A stretch of 64,000 bases of DNA from Nematostella vectensis (lineage: Eukaryota; Cnidaria; Anthozoa; Actiniaria; Edwardsiidae): contig NC_064038.1 in the NCBI RefSeq assembly GCF_932526225.1, forward strand, positions 6,246,741-6,310,740, given 5' to 3'. The notes beneath the pieces were generated by a model. It worked only from the letters and a program-made list of their open reading frames with translations, searched no databases and was not told the DNA's origin. A program made the translations under genes and the position numbers. Positions 43,390 through 57,400 of this stretch are shown one piece after another. The first letter of the stretch is position 1. Each line of letters begins with the position of its first letter.

Positions 43390-43627
43390 GTTTGGACGAC
43401 TGTTTACTTGAGCCGGTGGCTGGCTTTAGGGAGGGGAGGGAGGTGGAACGAGACCGGAAATGACAAGACATTCCAAAAATAGACCGGGGCTTTCCCTTTA
43501 AAAAAAATGTAATTCAGCAAATTTAAGAGGCTAAACTGCAATTTAGAAGGAATATTCCTCCGGTATCTCGAAGCCTTTAGACGCTTTAGATATCGAATCG
43601 AATTAATTAATTCTTAAAGTATCTGCA
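43390..43627. promoter_or_regulatory. Bidirectional promoter region, ULK3 / 130-aa gene
   Basis: 238 bp separate the ULK3 ATG (minus) from the ATG of the 130-residue gene (plus). No TATA box is evident. The short head-to-head layout suggests shared regulation. Confidence 0.55.
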
Positions 43628-44020
43628 ATGAAGATTCAAGCTGAATTGTGCGACAAAATTCGAAGAGTAATCGAAGAGAAATATCCGAACTTTTCAGCAT
43701 GGACTGTTTTCAAAAATGGAACTGCCGTGTTAGTAAACGATGCAACGACCAAGGAAGCTGTTATTGAGAAAGCAACAGATAAAATGCGAGTGTTTGGGCC
43801 GGTCTATCCTGGAAGTTCCGCGGGCGATTTCTCTGTAGAAACGACGCAAGAGGGATATATTGTCTTGGGACATTGCCCGGAAATGTTTACGTATATGGCT
43901 AACGAAATGGATTCAGAACAAGGTGAGATGATTATTGGGTTGATTGGACGGTCAAGAAGAGATGCTGATGGCAAAAACCCTCAAATTATTCATGTGGAAT
44001 TAAGAAGCACAGTCCAATGA
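43628..44020 (+). CDS. Single-exon 130-residue protein, family not recognised
   Basis: A complete ORF of 130 residues starting at an ATG after in-frame stops. Composition is that of a soluble globular protein: a basic/acidic helix at the start (LCDKIRRVIEEKYPNF), a central segment with TAVLVND and RVFGPVYPGSSAGDFSV, then EGYIVLGHCPEMFTYM, an acidic stretch MDSEQGEMIIGLIGRSRRD, and IIHVELRSTVQ. There is no signal peptide or membrane segment. It could have an alpha/beta fold, but I assign no function. It starts 238 bp from ULK3 in head-to-head orientation. An AATAAA at 44627-44632 may end a 3' UTR of about 0.6 kb. Codon usage looks like the neighbouring genes, so I consider it real. Confidence 0.72.
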   Translation: MKIQAELCDKIRRVIEEKYPNFSAWTVFKNGTAVLVNDATTKEAVIEKATDKMRVFGPVYPGSSAGDFSVETTQEGYIVLGHCPEMFTYMANEMDSEQGEMIIGLIGRSRRDADGKNPQIIHVELRSTVQ

Positions 44021-44694
44021 AGGCCAAGGAGATTTTCAAAACAATTCCACTCCCAATAATGGCAGTGTAGACTAAGCACAAAAGCGAATACTATAGGATC
44101 GATTGAATAATGCCAAAGGTATCGATAATGTGGACACTGCAATGATTTAAAAAACTTTATATCGAAATCGGCACCTATTGCTTATACTTTAAAAATAGAT
44201 AGACAGATCATTTTATTAGCCGTTTATACAGATTTGTACATCACTAATTACAAAAACTATGATGTTGTACCGGTCACTAGACTTCTCTGCTTTTAAAGCA
44301 ATCATGGATGAATTTGGCCTCCTATTTGTCTAGGTTGCTCAACCAATTGCTGCCTCTGCAAATCACGACCCCCACCCCCCCCACCCCCACCCCGAACCCA
44401 CACACACCCCAGCGAGAGTGCAAGAGTGCGTGAAGCAATTGTCGTTGATTTGGGCAGACTTTATATAAAGCACGGCGCCTACCTATTGCTGCCCTAAAGT
44501 TACTCGCTGATAAATAAAAAATGAGGACAAAAAACGGCTGAGAGACGATCAAGATACCAGACGATATCGACCATCACTTTATAGCAAAAATAACTACCTT
44601 CTGTTTTGGTTTGACATCTGACATGTAATAAACTCCTAAGTTAGAATTATAACTTGTGTATGCAATATATATATATATCTACTTAGTACTCAAT

Positions 44695-44838
44695 ACACCA
44701 AAAACTGGTATTCGACTCTGCCAATTTTTTGTCTTTAATAACACTTCTTCAGGGCAGACTCAGAAGACTTCTTCAGGGCAGACTCTAGTCTTATTAAGGA
44801 CGAAAATTTGGCAGAGTCGAATACCAGTTTTTTGGTGC
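44695..44838. mobile_element. MITE family C, both ends
   Basis: Inverted ends: left ACACCAAAAACTGGTATTCG then ACTCTGCCAA; right TTGGCAGAGTCGAATACCAG then TTTTTTGGTGCA. The interior CTTCTTCAGGGCAGACTC is duplicated. A related half copy is at 31219-31325. Confidence 0.82.
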
Positions 44839-46360
44839 ATTTATTCTTCTGGTTTATGATCACGACTTTTTGGTGCAGCTATTTTCACATTATATGACAA
44901 ATATTTTCGGGTACCATGTTAGGTCTCCAGGCGACAGAGAGGTAAAGTACACATTAATAACGTAATCTCCTTGAACTCGCCGTGCTAATGAGTTACAATA
45001 CGTCCCCACCCCACCCCAGCCGTTATCATAATATGTACCCATACCGCTGAATTATTGTAAATAAATTACGCCATTATAAGAGAAACGGAGCGACATTCTT
45101 AAAAAAAAGGACAGACAACCGTTTGCATTTTTTTGGGTGAATACATGAGAAGAAATTCGGTATTTTACGTCCTTGCAGCTGCTAGAAAATGCGTTGTTCT
45201 TTAAAACAGGTTGAGAAAATACTTGATCAATAATGCATGAAGACCTATTTGCATGTCGGCTGTTTCACAAGTCTAACTAGCCCTGTTCACTCGCCGTGCT
45301 ACAGTAAGTCCTGCTTGATAGTAGTCGTTGAGCACATAACGACACGTCTCTTTTAGACTCGACAAGATAAGTGCGGATGCAATAAGAGATCTCCCTCCAG
45401 GTTCGAAGGCATAGGTTTTTAGTTGCTATGATGTTTGTTTTTTGAAAGTCGAAAAACGGGAACTTCCTGCTGACAGAAGCTTAACAACCTTGGAGAAGAA
45501 GTTTATTTTGCAGGTGAGTAGTAATTTGGCAGCAACTATCGCTGGGTCAGCGTAAATGCAACGTTCATAAGAAGGTGTTATTTTTTTTGCTGGACTGCCG
45601 TATGATTTATTCACATCTGCGAATAAATCATAAACTTTAAGGACTTGTTATTTCTCCAACAAAAACAAATCAACTTAGATGACAGCTTCAAATGTTGTAC
45701 TTCATTTCTCCTTACTTGTGATTCTTTAATTTTATTGCCGGAACTATAATTTGAGAAAAAAAGTTTGTATAAGAAATTGCAATATTTTCTGTTTTTACTT
45801 TATGCAACACAATATTATATTTTTGATAAATGTGAAATTGTCAGAAAAGAAACAAAAAAAACAAATGAGAAAAAAAAGTATGCGACGTTTTTGTAGTCTT
45901 GTTTTTAAAGATTTAAGCCGAGGCCGAATTACTGTTTATTAAGAAAAAGACAACCCGCAGAGGAAATTCCCTTCGCCTAAGACAAATATCCATTCTACGA
46001 AACTCCTACCCCTAATTAGTGCTAGAACAATCTTTTTAAGACCTAATATTAACAATATGGTGTTAATATTGACTTCTTTCTCGTCAAATAGTAAAGTTCC
46101 AAAATCTTCAAATCATTTTGTAAAAATTACAAAATTGTTAATTAAAATCGCCTTATGTGCTTAATAAATTTAGGCCTTGTATTAAAGGCAAATCGTTGTT
46201 AATGAAACTTTCGAAAATGAAAAAGTAATTCAAATAACACTGTATTAGTTCTTTAATTATTAATACTGCAATTTCAAAAATAGAAGCAATGTTCTACTTT
46301 AGCTGTTCAAATTTTTGTTGCTATACATTTTTACCAGGGCCTCTTATATCATTATTCAAT

Positions 46361-46537
<177 letters not shown>

Positions 46538-47024
46538 GCAACGGACAAGGGAATTCTGCCTCCTATAAGCTGGGGTTGGATGCGTACTATTAGCGAAACG
46601 TTATCTAAACTCCTTTCTTCTGTTTGGAAAGCTCAGCCTGATTCGATGCGTATTTTAGCAAGAAAAGCGGCAAAAGAAAGTATGCCCATCAAAAATTTGT
46701 GGAACACCATAAAGAAGGCCAATTAGGCCGCAATTTTACACCCCCGCGTAAATAACGAGTCACAACAGATATTTTCCGTCACATATCGTTACTCAATGAG
46801 GTATCAGACGAGAATATTGTGGACGGTCATGTTGAGGTTTTGTTACAAATAGACCGTTGTATTCACAGGTGAAAACAATAACAATTAAGTGGCTGATTGA
46901 CTTTCGTTAATGCCTTGCAGACGAGCGAGCCTGTATGGGATTGGTGCTACATGATATAAACCTAGGAGGGGGGGGGAGGGGGGGACTGGCCAACCAATTC
47001 AATTTTGCCAGCAATGCTCGCATT

Positions 47025-47190
47025 CTTTCACTGGGGGCATGCTCCCCCCCCCCCCCCTGAAAAAAATATTTAAACAAATTATAAGGAGAAAACCAGTAGC
47101 GGCGTTGCTGTGCCCCCTCGATATTTTCTTTAAGTTTCTATATCATGCCCCCCCACCCCTCAATATTTCAAGGCCTGCTATTGCCCTATG
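47025..47190. mobile_element. G/C-tract repeat family E, copy 1
   Basis: The interior ACCAGTAGCGGCGTTGCTGT then GCCCCC, followed by TTTCTATATCATGCCCCCCC and AAGGCCTGCTATTGCC, matches the copy at 55002-55165. It starts with CTGGGGGCATGCTCCCCC. Non-coding. Confidence 0.75.
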
Positions 47191-47507
47191 TAATTGATAT
47201 CCCACCAATCACCATTTTAGACTAACACCTAACGATGGCCAATTGCTTCGGATTACTTGGCCATTTTTCCACATTCAGACATTCGCTCGTGCGAAACAAT
47301 AGCTGTGTGTTATGCTCTCTATTTACTGGCTAACGACGTTAGCTGTTACTGCGGTTTTCAACTTGCGATATGTTTTCGATAATTCCAACTCTAAACTGCT
47401 TTATGGCTTCCGTCATTCAAACATAAGAAATTGCATATTGTATGCATGTTTATACTGCTACCATTATATTTGTCTATACACTCTTTTTTTAAAGGAACGT
47501 CTACAAG

Positions 47508-47668
47508 CCCGTAGCCAGGATTTTGAGCGGGGGGTTCGTTTAACCATAAAGCGGACCATTTTCTCCTGGGTAGCTCGTCCTACCTCGCAGTGGTACTTAG
47601 TTTTTCTTCATTAGGGCGGACCTTCCAGTCGAGTGGGGGGGGGGGGGGTCCATGGCTATGGGCCTGAT
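47508..47668. mobile_element. MITE-like element with GCCCGTAGCCAGG ends
   Basis: GCCCGTAGCCAGGATTTTGA at the left and CCATGGCTATGGGC at the right are imperfect inverted repeats. The interior has GGGGGGTTCG and a run of G. A partial relative (CCTGTAGCGGGGGGTTC) is at 12453-12472. Confidence 0.65.
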
Positions 47669-48639
47669 GTAGTTTTCAGTTGAGGCTGGGCCGTTCTTGT
47701 TTTCGGGGCATTTTAAGGCTGAATATGTTCTTAACAATGTTCTTAATTTTAGTGTATGTAAGAATATATTACCCAATGAATTATTAGGAAGAGAATTACA
47801 CTAACGATTAATAGCAATAACCAATATATGGTTGTTACTATGAGCACAATTTGATTCTGCATTTTAGAACGCATCAGGACTAAAAAAGAAAATGTTTTCT
47901 GCTATCTGAGCCTCGGCATATATGTTTTTACCATGTTCTAAAATTTGGTGAAATTACCCTGAAATTGAAGAACATCTTTAAGAACATTTTCAGTGCTTCA
48001 AAAATAAAATCCGCCCAGTCTCAACTGGAAATTAGACGTTCTTAAAAAAGAGTGTCTTCAGAGACCTAAATTACGTATTCAAACTAAATAAAAAACACAC
48101 AAATTGACCATTTCGTGTTTTTGTTATTACATGTGGGTCAACTAGTAAGCTATTTGTGATGCAGCCTTAGAAATGACTGTTCTCATTTCCGTCAGATCAA
48201 CATTGTTTGAAATACATTTCTTTTCTGTGTCGGAAAAGAGTCTCGACAAAGACCAAAACATTTTTTATTACCTTTTTTATTTTTATTTTGTGTGTTTGTG
48301 TGTGTGACGTTCTTGGTATCTGCATTTATGTTTTGCTAAAACAAACTGCTGTTCATCTAACTAGTTTATATTGTTTTATTACAGTTCTCTCTAAATTTTA
48401 TTGTTTTTATTGCAGTTCTCTTTAATTTATATTGTTTTTATTTTAGTAGTAAATTATTTCACAGGTTTTTGAAAATAAAACCACTTATAAACATATATTT
48501 TTTTATAATCTTCTCGCTGATTTATTTAGTTTTAATGCTCCTCTTCTCATTATTTCCCTTTTGTCTCATTATTATTTTTTTATTGCGCACTTAGACAAGG
48601 ATTGTTGCCTATTTATCTCTAAATAGTTCATTTATTATC

Positions 48640-48800
48640 CTAAAAATAGGGGGGGGGGGGCGTGAGGATTTTTATAAAAGAAAGGGATAAAATTAGTTGA
48701 CCCCCTTTAGAAGTAACAAAATTTTTCATGCCCCCCCTCTTACGCTTCCCCCAATATTTTCGGTGCCCCCCCTCCCGAAAACCAAAGAAAAAAAGGAGCA
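48640..48800. repeat. G/C-tract repeat
   Basis: Runs of G then C around TTTTTCATGCCCCCCCTCTT and CGGTGCCCCCCCTCCCG. Related in style to family E. Confidence 0.5.
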
Positions 48801-48950
48801 AAGAAAGGAATGGCAATGTCGCGAGCAAGAGATTAGCTGCAAGCTTTGACAGAAAGTGGAGGGAAGGAATTGGATGAACACATTAATTCAGAAAAAGGGA
48901 AGGCACTCAATTTCTCAAAGATGCGACTAACTTAAGGTTGAAACCTGATA

Positions 48951-49094
48951 ATGGTTGATGCTATAGATGACGAAGCAAAAAGGCTTTTCGATCTTCTCCT
49001 TGCAAGAAAAACGCAGCACGAGAAAAGAGGAAAGAAAGAGAGCGAGGAAGACGGCGAATCAGATGTGAGCAAGGATTTTGATGACGGAGAATGA
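48951..49094 (+). CDS. 47-residue charged ORF, possible transposon tail
   Basis: A short ORF (MVDAIDDEAKRLFDLLLARK start) with an acidic C-terminus. It has coding-like codon composition but no recognised family. It lies between two G/C-tract repeats and may be the last piece of a decayed transposon ORF. Confidence 0.25.
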   Translation: MVDAIDDEAKRLFDLLLARKTQHEKRGKKESEEDGESDVSKDFDDGE

Positions 49095-49317
49095 GCGCGA
49101 AAAAGCAATTAAACATTTTGTTTATATTTTAGATATTGAACATAAGCACTTTATAATATTATATAGCGGAAACCATAAAAAGATGCATTTAGGGTGTATA
49201 CAGGTTTGCATTGCATAGATAAAATGTGGTTTAATACGCATGATACGTATTTATGACTGAAGTCTGATTTGACACTTTGTCAAATTATATAGTAGAGACA
49301 ACGCTCAAAGGAATCAG

Positions 49318-49425
49318 CGACACCCCTTTTAAAATCCAAACACTTTCGAGGCCCCCCCTTTGGACCTCGGAAATTTCTTGAGCCCTCCCCCCCCCACCCC
49401 ACCCCCCCCCCCCCCCCTCGGGATA
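49318..49425. repeat. C-tract repeat
   Basis: GAGGCCCCCCCTTTGGACCT followed by long C runs. Same style as the tracts at 48640-48800. Confidence 0.5.
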
Positions 49426-51495
49426 ATAAATGAACTTTCCCTAAAGTTGGAACTTGGATTTATTGGACTATCAATCCGGTAAATGTTCCTATGTTCTAAT
49501 CCGGGCAACCGTACCTACCACAATCCCATGTAAGTCCCCTCTCCTTCGCTGGTGACGACTGGGGACAATGACGGCTCGCAGGAAAAGACCCCCGAGCCTA
49601 CAACGCCATGTCCGGATCCCTTTCAAGCATGCATGGATAATATATAGAATATATAGTATAGTTAATGGAATTCTCCGAGTTTACGTGTTATCAGACAATC
49701 AGAATTAGACTTTGAAATGTACTCCGTCTGGAAATCCGCGCACCTTTCAGCTAATCAATAGTTCTCACCCTTCAACGATCGCTGACCAATTATCATAAAA
49801 GCACTACCATTAATTTAAAAGGCCCTTCCGAAAAGGACTTTCCCATTTGCTTCTCGCCCCCGTAGATGCCTTTTTGGCCTTATGTAGTCCTCAAAAATTC
49901 AGCTGCGCTCTGTTAGTAACACAACAATGAATGCGAAACTCGCGCAAACACCATGTATTCTACTTGTAATACGGCTTATTACCACAGGACACACGCAAAA
50001 AACAGCATGATATATAGTCGATTCGGTTTTATCCCTTTTAACTGAATGACAAATCTTTTTGCTCTCTAACTTTTTTGAAATACGAAGAAGCGCGCTTAAA
50101 ATTTGATTACTGGCTCTCTCAGCACAGAAATGAAATCATTTTTCAATTTTCTTAGTTGTTAATTCTCAATTTCTATTTTTAGTAACCCTTTTTATTTCCA
50201 TTAGGTAGAGGATATGTGTAATTATTTTTCTATAAAACAATGCATCTCCGCGTCTAGACTATGCTAGATTGTTTTGCCGTGAGTGAAAAGAGTTTTGACA
50301 CCGCACGTCGCTTCATTGTCAAAATCCACAGGGAATTTCGTTAACAATTAATCTAGCGAGAATTAAAGATCTAATGCATGTTAGAAAAGACTTACTGAAA
50401 GGCTTCAGATATGAGAAAATCTTATATCTTTTAAATTATTTTGGGAAATCTAGTTAAAAGTCAAGGAGGTTATCGAGTTGTTTTGGTCAAAGCGAAAAAA
50501 ATTATATACATGGTAATTATAAGTATAACATCATTTGATTATATATTTCTAGCCATTAAAGACCTGACTAATTTTGCTTTATTCTGGATGTTTTTTTGCG
50601 AAACAAAAAACTCATAACGACTATCATTAATACGCCCCCTCCCCCCCCCAAACACACACATTTCTGAGAATTTTTTGCCCTGATTATATATTTTAATTGG
50701 AACTATCAATTGTAATATTCAATTTTCTTGTAAAAGTTTTTCCTCTGTTTTGTTAAGCCAAGAAAATACTAATGTAAACAGATTTTGTTGGGATTCTGTT
50801 TCGAAGAGCCAAGAAATCACTAATACAAAAAGATTTAATCTTGAGATTTTGTTTCGAACACCCACTAATTTTATCGGTCTTTTCCTTTTGCCCAAGGGAT
50901 TATGGGTATAATTCAAAATTTAAACCAGCTGAGAACTAGTATTTTTTTTTCACATTTGCGATATTAATATAAAAATTTTAAAAGATAATCTTTGTGCGCG
51001 ATTGTGCGATCGTGATGCATGCTGGTACTGTGTATACAACGAGTTGCTAAGATCACTGTTTCATGGTGAAATTGGAATGAATTGGCTGTAAACCCCTGTC
51101 AAAATGTGGTACACAGTCTTGTCGTCCAAGATCCACATTTGTATTTATTCTTGCTCTTATCTTCACAGATAGAAACCCTCCAAGGCAGCCGAGTTCACAA
51201 TCAGAGGCCTCGTTGTGTCTTCCAAGACCGGTGTTCTGGGTCATCGAAATTCACGCGGTAAAAAAGAAAATATTATCCGGATATGACAACTTTAAGCTGC
51301 AGTATTCCACCATAAAGACATCTTCATTATACCAGGGACGAATACGGCAACGAAAGCTTAGAGAGCATGGCAAATCATCGCAACTCAAATCGAGATTTCT
51401 TCCTTTGCCGTAATTGCCGGAACCGGATTATTTTACGAGAATATCCATAATTGTGCGCTCGGGCAGTTTGCTACAAGCAAGTCGCCTGGTTTACT

Positions 51496-54400
51496 ATGTA
51501 CAAAAACCATGATAGACGACGACTATGCCCTTGGAAAGTATTCCGGTTTTATCGGCGCCAAGTCAAGACTAGGTTGTTGTGTAGCGTTTTGATGTGTTTG
51601 TGTACATTGTTGTCATGCGGGGTGCTGATTCTTACGGTGAATCTATCTTCTAATGGGAGACATTCTCACCCTCAAAGACCTTTACTGGAAAATAGCTATC
51701 GCTTTCAGGGCATTTATCATCACCGAACACTTCTTAACGCATCGGACACGACGTCCGAACGCTCGGCTGAATATCCCGAAGATGAATTTACATTGGAGCA
51801 AAAACAACAGGGTGCTGTAATTTGCCATATTATAGGCATGTGTTACATGTTTCTAGCTTTGGCGATTGCTTGCGATGAATTTTTCGTACCATCTCTGACG
51901 GTAATCATCGAAAAATTGGAGTTAAAAGAAGATGTTGCAGGGGCAACGTTCATGGCGGCCGGGGGCAGTGCACCCGAACTCTTTACATCATTTATCGGTA
52001 CCTTTATTGACCCCAAATCGAATGTCGGGATCGGAACGATTGTTGGTTCGGCTGTGTTCAACGTTCTATTTGTTATTGGAATGTGTGCGATGTTTTCTAA
52101 AGGAGTTCTCGAGCTAACATGGTGGCCATTATTTAGAGACTGTATTTTCTACAGCCTGGCATTAATAATCCTCATCATTTTTTTTCTTTCTGGAGATGTA
52201 ATAGTTTGGTGGGAATCATTAGTTTTGTTGTTATGCTACTTCGCCTATGTTATTTTCATGAAATACAATCATAACGTTGAGCGTCGGATCAAAGGACTTT
52301 TTGGATCAAATAAAGTGAGCTCGATGGATATGAGCAGCGCTGAAGCCATAAATCCCGGTGTAAACAGAACGGACTTATATCTAGAGGTAAGATTTATTAA
52401 CGCGCATATAATTATTTTCCTTCACAACGAAAACCATTTTGTGGCTCATACAGAAGCCCTGGAACCCATATTAATGTTTGAGTGGCGCGTGCCAGTAATA
52501 ACATTATGAAATTAACGTTTTTTCGACAGTAATTTTTTAAATGTGTTTTCTAAAATTGAAATTTTTAAATGTTGTTTAGCTAATTGTAAGTAATGAGTTT
52601 TCAAAAAGTTTTTGCTTCGGGATGTATTTTTTTACAATGATGAAAATATTTGGATTTTGAAAAGAAAAGACGGAAGTAGCTTGCTTCTAACTTCTTGTGT
52701 GGCAACATTTCCCCGTAAGTATTTAACGTCAACAGATGTAAGATTAGAGCCCAGAAAAAGCTCTTCCAGCTAGCTTATTGAGATTAGATATATTTGTTTT
52801 ATATCGATTTCGTTGGATAGTTTTCTACTGTTATATAACTAGTACTTCACGAAATATGTAAAAAAAAAAAAAAAAAAAATGTTATTTCAAATTAAATTAG
52901 GGGGAAAGCGGGCATGGAAATCAGAAGTAAACATTTTCGGTCAGTGAGCATTATTATCGTATGACTACAAATTTGAATAAATTACATATCTAGGTAAAAT
53001 ATTATAAGCAAACTCTACCTTCTAACCTGAGAATTTCAGATAAAACATTGATATTCATGAATATGGAAGAATTAACTAGAGTATTATAAGGTGCTGAAAA
53101 ATATTCAGATGATATTCCAATTTAGGATAATTTCAGACACTTATTGTAAACATATCATGTTTTTCTGATTTTTTCCTCATTCTATTATTAAGGTTTTCAT
53201 CCCTGCTATGACCACTATGAAACAGATGTTTTTTGTTTCTCCATGTGTTTTATCTGGGATGAAATTATTAGTTTGTAGAGGTCCAATAGCTAGAGTGTGT
53301 TTTGTTGAGGGGGTATTGCTCACAAAGCTTTTGTACATACAAATGGGCTGGTATATGCAAATCCCCTTTACTCAAGTAAACAAAACAGTTTATAAATATA
53401 AGGCTGTTTCATATTTCTTTGTAACTAAACCTTTTAGATAGCTGCTCATAATACTCTAGGCAGCTGTAAGTAACAATGGAGAAAAACACCCAGAACATAT
53501 ATATAACACATTTAAATTCTGGGGAATTAATGTGTTTTTTATGGGATTATAGCTTTGGAAATGTAAAAGGCAAACCATTATATAATGAAAGTTTTTGCGT
53601 TCATGGAATTGGAGCTCTAGAATTTGACTGTGATGTATTTATAAATTTGGAAGAATATAATAGATGAAATAATATTTGCATAATATGATTGCTATTCTTA
53701 TCATTTTCCCCTTCACTTTAATACGTAGCCTGCTTTTACTTCTTAAATCAAAATTCGATTTTTTTTTTATTTTTTTAAGCTTTTGAGTGGATTTTTTCTT
53801 AACCTATTTCTCAAGACACTAAAGCTGATTTAAAGTGAGGCACTTATTTCAAAATTTAGAATTCAGCTACATACAAATATAAATAATGTTATAAATTGTA
53901 TCAAAGTGAAAATGAATGAAAGCTAAATCACAGAAAAGTAAGAAATAAAGTAAAAACAACTCCAACAATGAATCCAGTACATGCTTTTGTTGTTGGATGA
54001 AAAATAAACATAATAACAGGTGCTAAAAGCATTTGGTCATTCTTACCTTCTTTTAAAAGGGAGGGTAGCTTATTTCAATTCGGCACCTTAGGAGGGCACT
54101 GTAGCAGTAAAACAAGCATTTATCGTACTTATAAGACTGATCATTTGTTTTTTAGAAAGCTTTGGAGTACCTGGGCTCAGCTTCAAAACAGACCACTGAA
54201 ATGCCTTGCTTCAACTTTGTGGCTCTACAGCTTGTGGTCCAAACAATAGATCCTATCGGAGATGGTAAGAATCACTTTCTGTACCTAAGAGTTGGGGCAT
54301 AGCAGGAACTAGCATCTCGGCACAAGTCTAGAGGGAGGGGGGGGGATCCAGCCCAAGCCTGGTCATGTGACAAGATAAGTTTGACTCCAGTTGTTTGTAG

Positions 54401-57400
54401 TTAACACGGTTAATTTGGTGTGTGTATCTGGATAGAAAACGTTTCTAGATTGATATAGTGACCTATTACTAAAGCTAATGATGCCAATTTAAACTTAATT
54501 GATCCGTGGTCAGTGCATTACTAAGCTGGACCCCACCCTGTGTTTTTCTCTAGACACGCCCCTTAATAGCTAAGGGTGGTGGCCATACAGGGCTTTCCCA
54601 CCCCACATTCACAGCCAATAATTGGTCTATATTCTTCTTAAAGAATAACCAAATCTTTAAAGAGAGCTAGTTTACATCTAGACAGGAGAAGTGGCCAATC
54701 CCAGATTTGACCAAATGATTTTATCCTCAAACCCTGAACATTCATGACTCCCTCTTGTCTGCATAGTAGCCACTCTTAGTTCCCTACGCAGGTGACACTA
54801 AGATTGTCTGCTAAGCAGAATATACTCTCTATGAATTTAAGAAAAAGAGGTTTGGCAACCCTAGGGATAGTAAGAGGGGGGTTATTAAGGCATTAAATTT
54901 CTGACAAGAAGTCAGAAGGTTTTAAAAAATCTTTCACACAAATTAACCAACAAATTTTTAAAATTGATATAAAAAATTGTGTGTTTTAACAATATATCAG
55001 GGCCATAGCAGGGGGTGGGGCACTGGGGGCACGTGCCCCTCCAATATTCTAAAAAGATATAAGGAAATGACCAGTAGGGGCGTGGCTGTGCCCCCCATTG
55101 TTTTCTTAATGTTTCTGTATCATGCCTCCCCCCCAAAAAAAATGTAAGGCCTGCTAGGGCTATGATAATGTTTGCCAGCAGTGTGGATAGGCCAAACAAA
55201 TGTGATGTAAAATTATGTAATTAATTTAATTTTTTTAATTAATTCAAATAATTAATTTTCTTTCAGCATCTATTGCAGCTAAAGCAACCAGATTAAAACA
55301 GTTGTCTTCTGCTAAGCAACCAGCCACAGAAAGTCAAGACAGACAACTATATACATACTCAAATTATGACTTGTCTAATGGCACCCGGGACCTAGAGTCT
55401 GCGGGGTACCCTAGAGCAGTATCTTCTGTCCAAGTTTATGGCGAAGAAAACCACAATTCTCCTTCGCCGATACCTGGTGCATGTCAGGAAAAATGTAGGG
55501 CTAACGAGGAGAGCATGTCAAAACGCAGCAGGGAGTCTAAAGTTGAGCTGTGCGGCGTGTCTGAAGAAACAGAAGAGGAACTTGTATGTATTGAGTCTAC
55601 TGTTAGTATGTATGAGTGCAAACAAAGAGTCATATCATATGCATATAATGCCTTTTGACATCCTCTTGAAGTTAATCTTTCTATATCCTGGATGCCAGAG
55701 GCTTGCTTCTCAGGCTTCAAATAATAGGCCGAGCAGTGCATGTAGCTCATCACCTGTGCATTAAAACCTATGGGACCCAGGGAAATTTTACGTCACCCTC
55801 TACTCATTGGCACAATAGGTCAGACATTGCTAGGAGGGGGTAGGGGTTGATATCATATAGTTGTTAAATCAGGGATTTTTTTTAACGACAAAGTAATATT
55901 TGTTTACAGAAAGGGATTGCATTTTCTCATAGATAGGAAAAGGCACAGGCTATAAAGGAAGATTGATTTCTAGAAAATGCACTTAAAGGGAATAGTAGGC
56001 CTTGGTTTTAAATTCCTTTTTTCCCAAACACCAGCGAGGGCATAAAGAATTTACATTGTTTTATTCTAAGCTCCAAGGCATTAACACCGGTTTGCATATG
56101 GAATTTGTCCCTAAGGCTCACACTGTATTCTTTATGCATCCTTAGTACAGTACGTCTTCTAGCAGGCATAGTAGAACTCACTACTGAACTGCACTTTTGT
56201 GGCATTTGATTGACTGATAGGTCTGACTATGTTATCCTGGCTATATTCTTTGGGGGGGGGGGGGGGAAGGGAGGGGGTTGATGGCTTCATGTTTTTTGGG
56301 GTTTCTGGGTATTTTCACCATAATAGAAGTGTGGACTGTTAGGAACTTATTTCTAATCAAATTAGTTATTTAGATAAAAAGTTTATAGAATCCAGTTCAG
56401 GCACTTTTGCTCCCCCTACACTATGTTTTTTTGCCAATAACTCACACCCCCATTTTCCCTTTTGGGAGTGCACCTCTCCTGGCCACGCCCATTGAACCAC
56501 ATACTTACTGAAGTATTTTCAATATGGTTCATAGCTTGAGGAAGATGAACAGCCTATTGACCTAAGCTGGCCTGAGAGTGGAAGAGACCGTGTGTTCTAT
56601 GTGATCAAGGCCCCTCTTATGTTTCTTATGTATTATACTATGGTGGACGTCAGAAGACCGGTGAGTCTGCGTCAAGTGTTATGTTAAGTTTAAAGCATTG
56701 TATGGATTCCATAAACTATTCACCAAGTGAGCCTTTATATGTAGGTCCATTGACTTACAGAACAACATCCTTGGAAACCCAGTGTCTTTTCTATTTTTCC
56801 ATTTAAGTAAAACAATAAAAGACAAAAAGAACATAGTATTGTACCACAAAATACAACACAAAACACTTTCTTGTGTGAACCGGCCGCCTTTTCCAATATT
56901 GACCACTAAATCCAAAAATCACTTAGGATAATCCCACAATAAGCAAGTTGCACCATAAAGACACATTACTTTTTGGGTGGCAAACGCAGTGCTCGGGGTT
57001 TTTACGGCAGAATAACAAAGAAATAAACTTATTTAGCACTTACGAATCAGCCAGAAAGTTTCTCTGCCCGAAATGGCTATTTTCATTGAAAGGTTTTATC
57101 TTTTCGGCCCTTTTCGGCGTGATGGGCACAGCCATTTCAGGGGTTTATTTAAGGGGTGATTTCTAAGTGCAAGTCACCTATTGTTTGGCCGAATCTCTAA
57201 CATCTCCTTTGTCTCTTTGTGTCAGGAGAGGCGCCACCTCTACCCTATCACTTTTCTTATGTCCATATTCTGGATTGCTTTCTTCTCCTACTTCATGGTT
57301 TGGTGGGCCACAGAGGTCGGCTACACATTTGACATCCCGACAGAGGTGATGGGACTGACATTCCTGGCTGCAGGCACCAGTGTGCCAGATCTAATCACCA

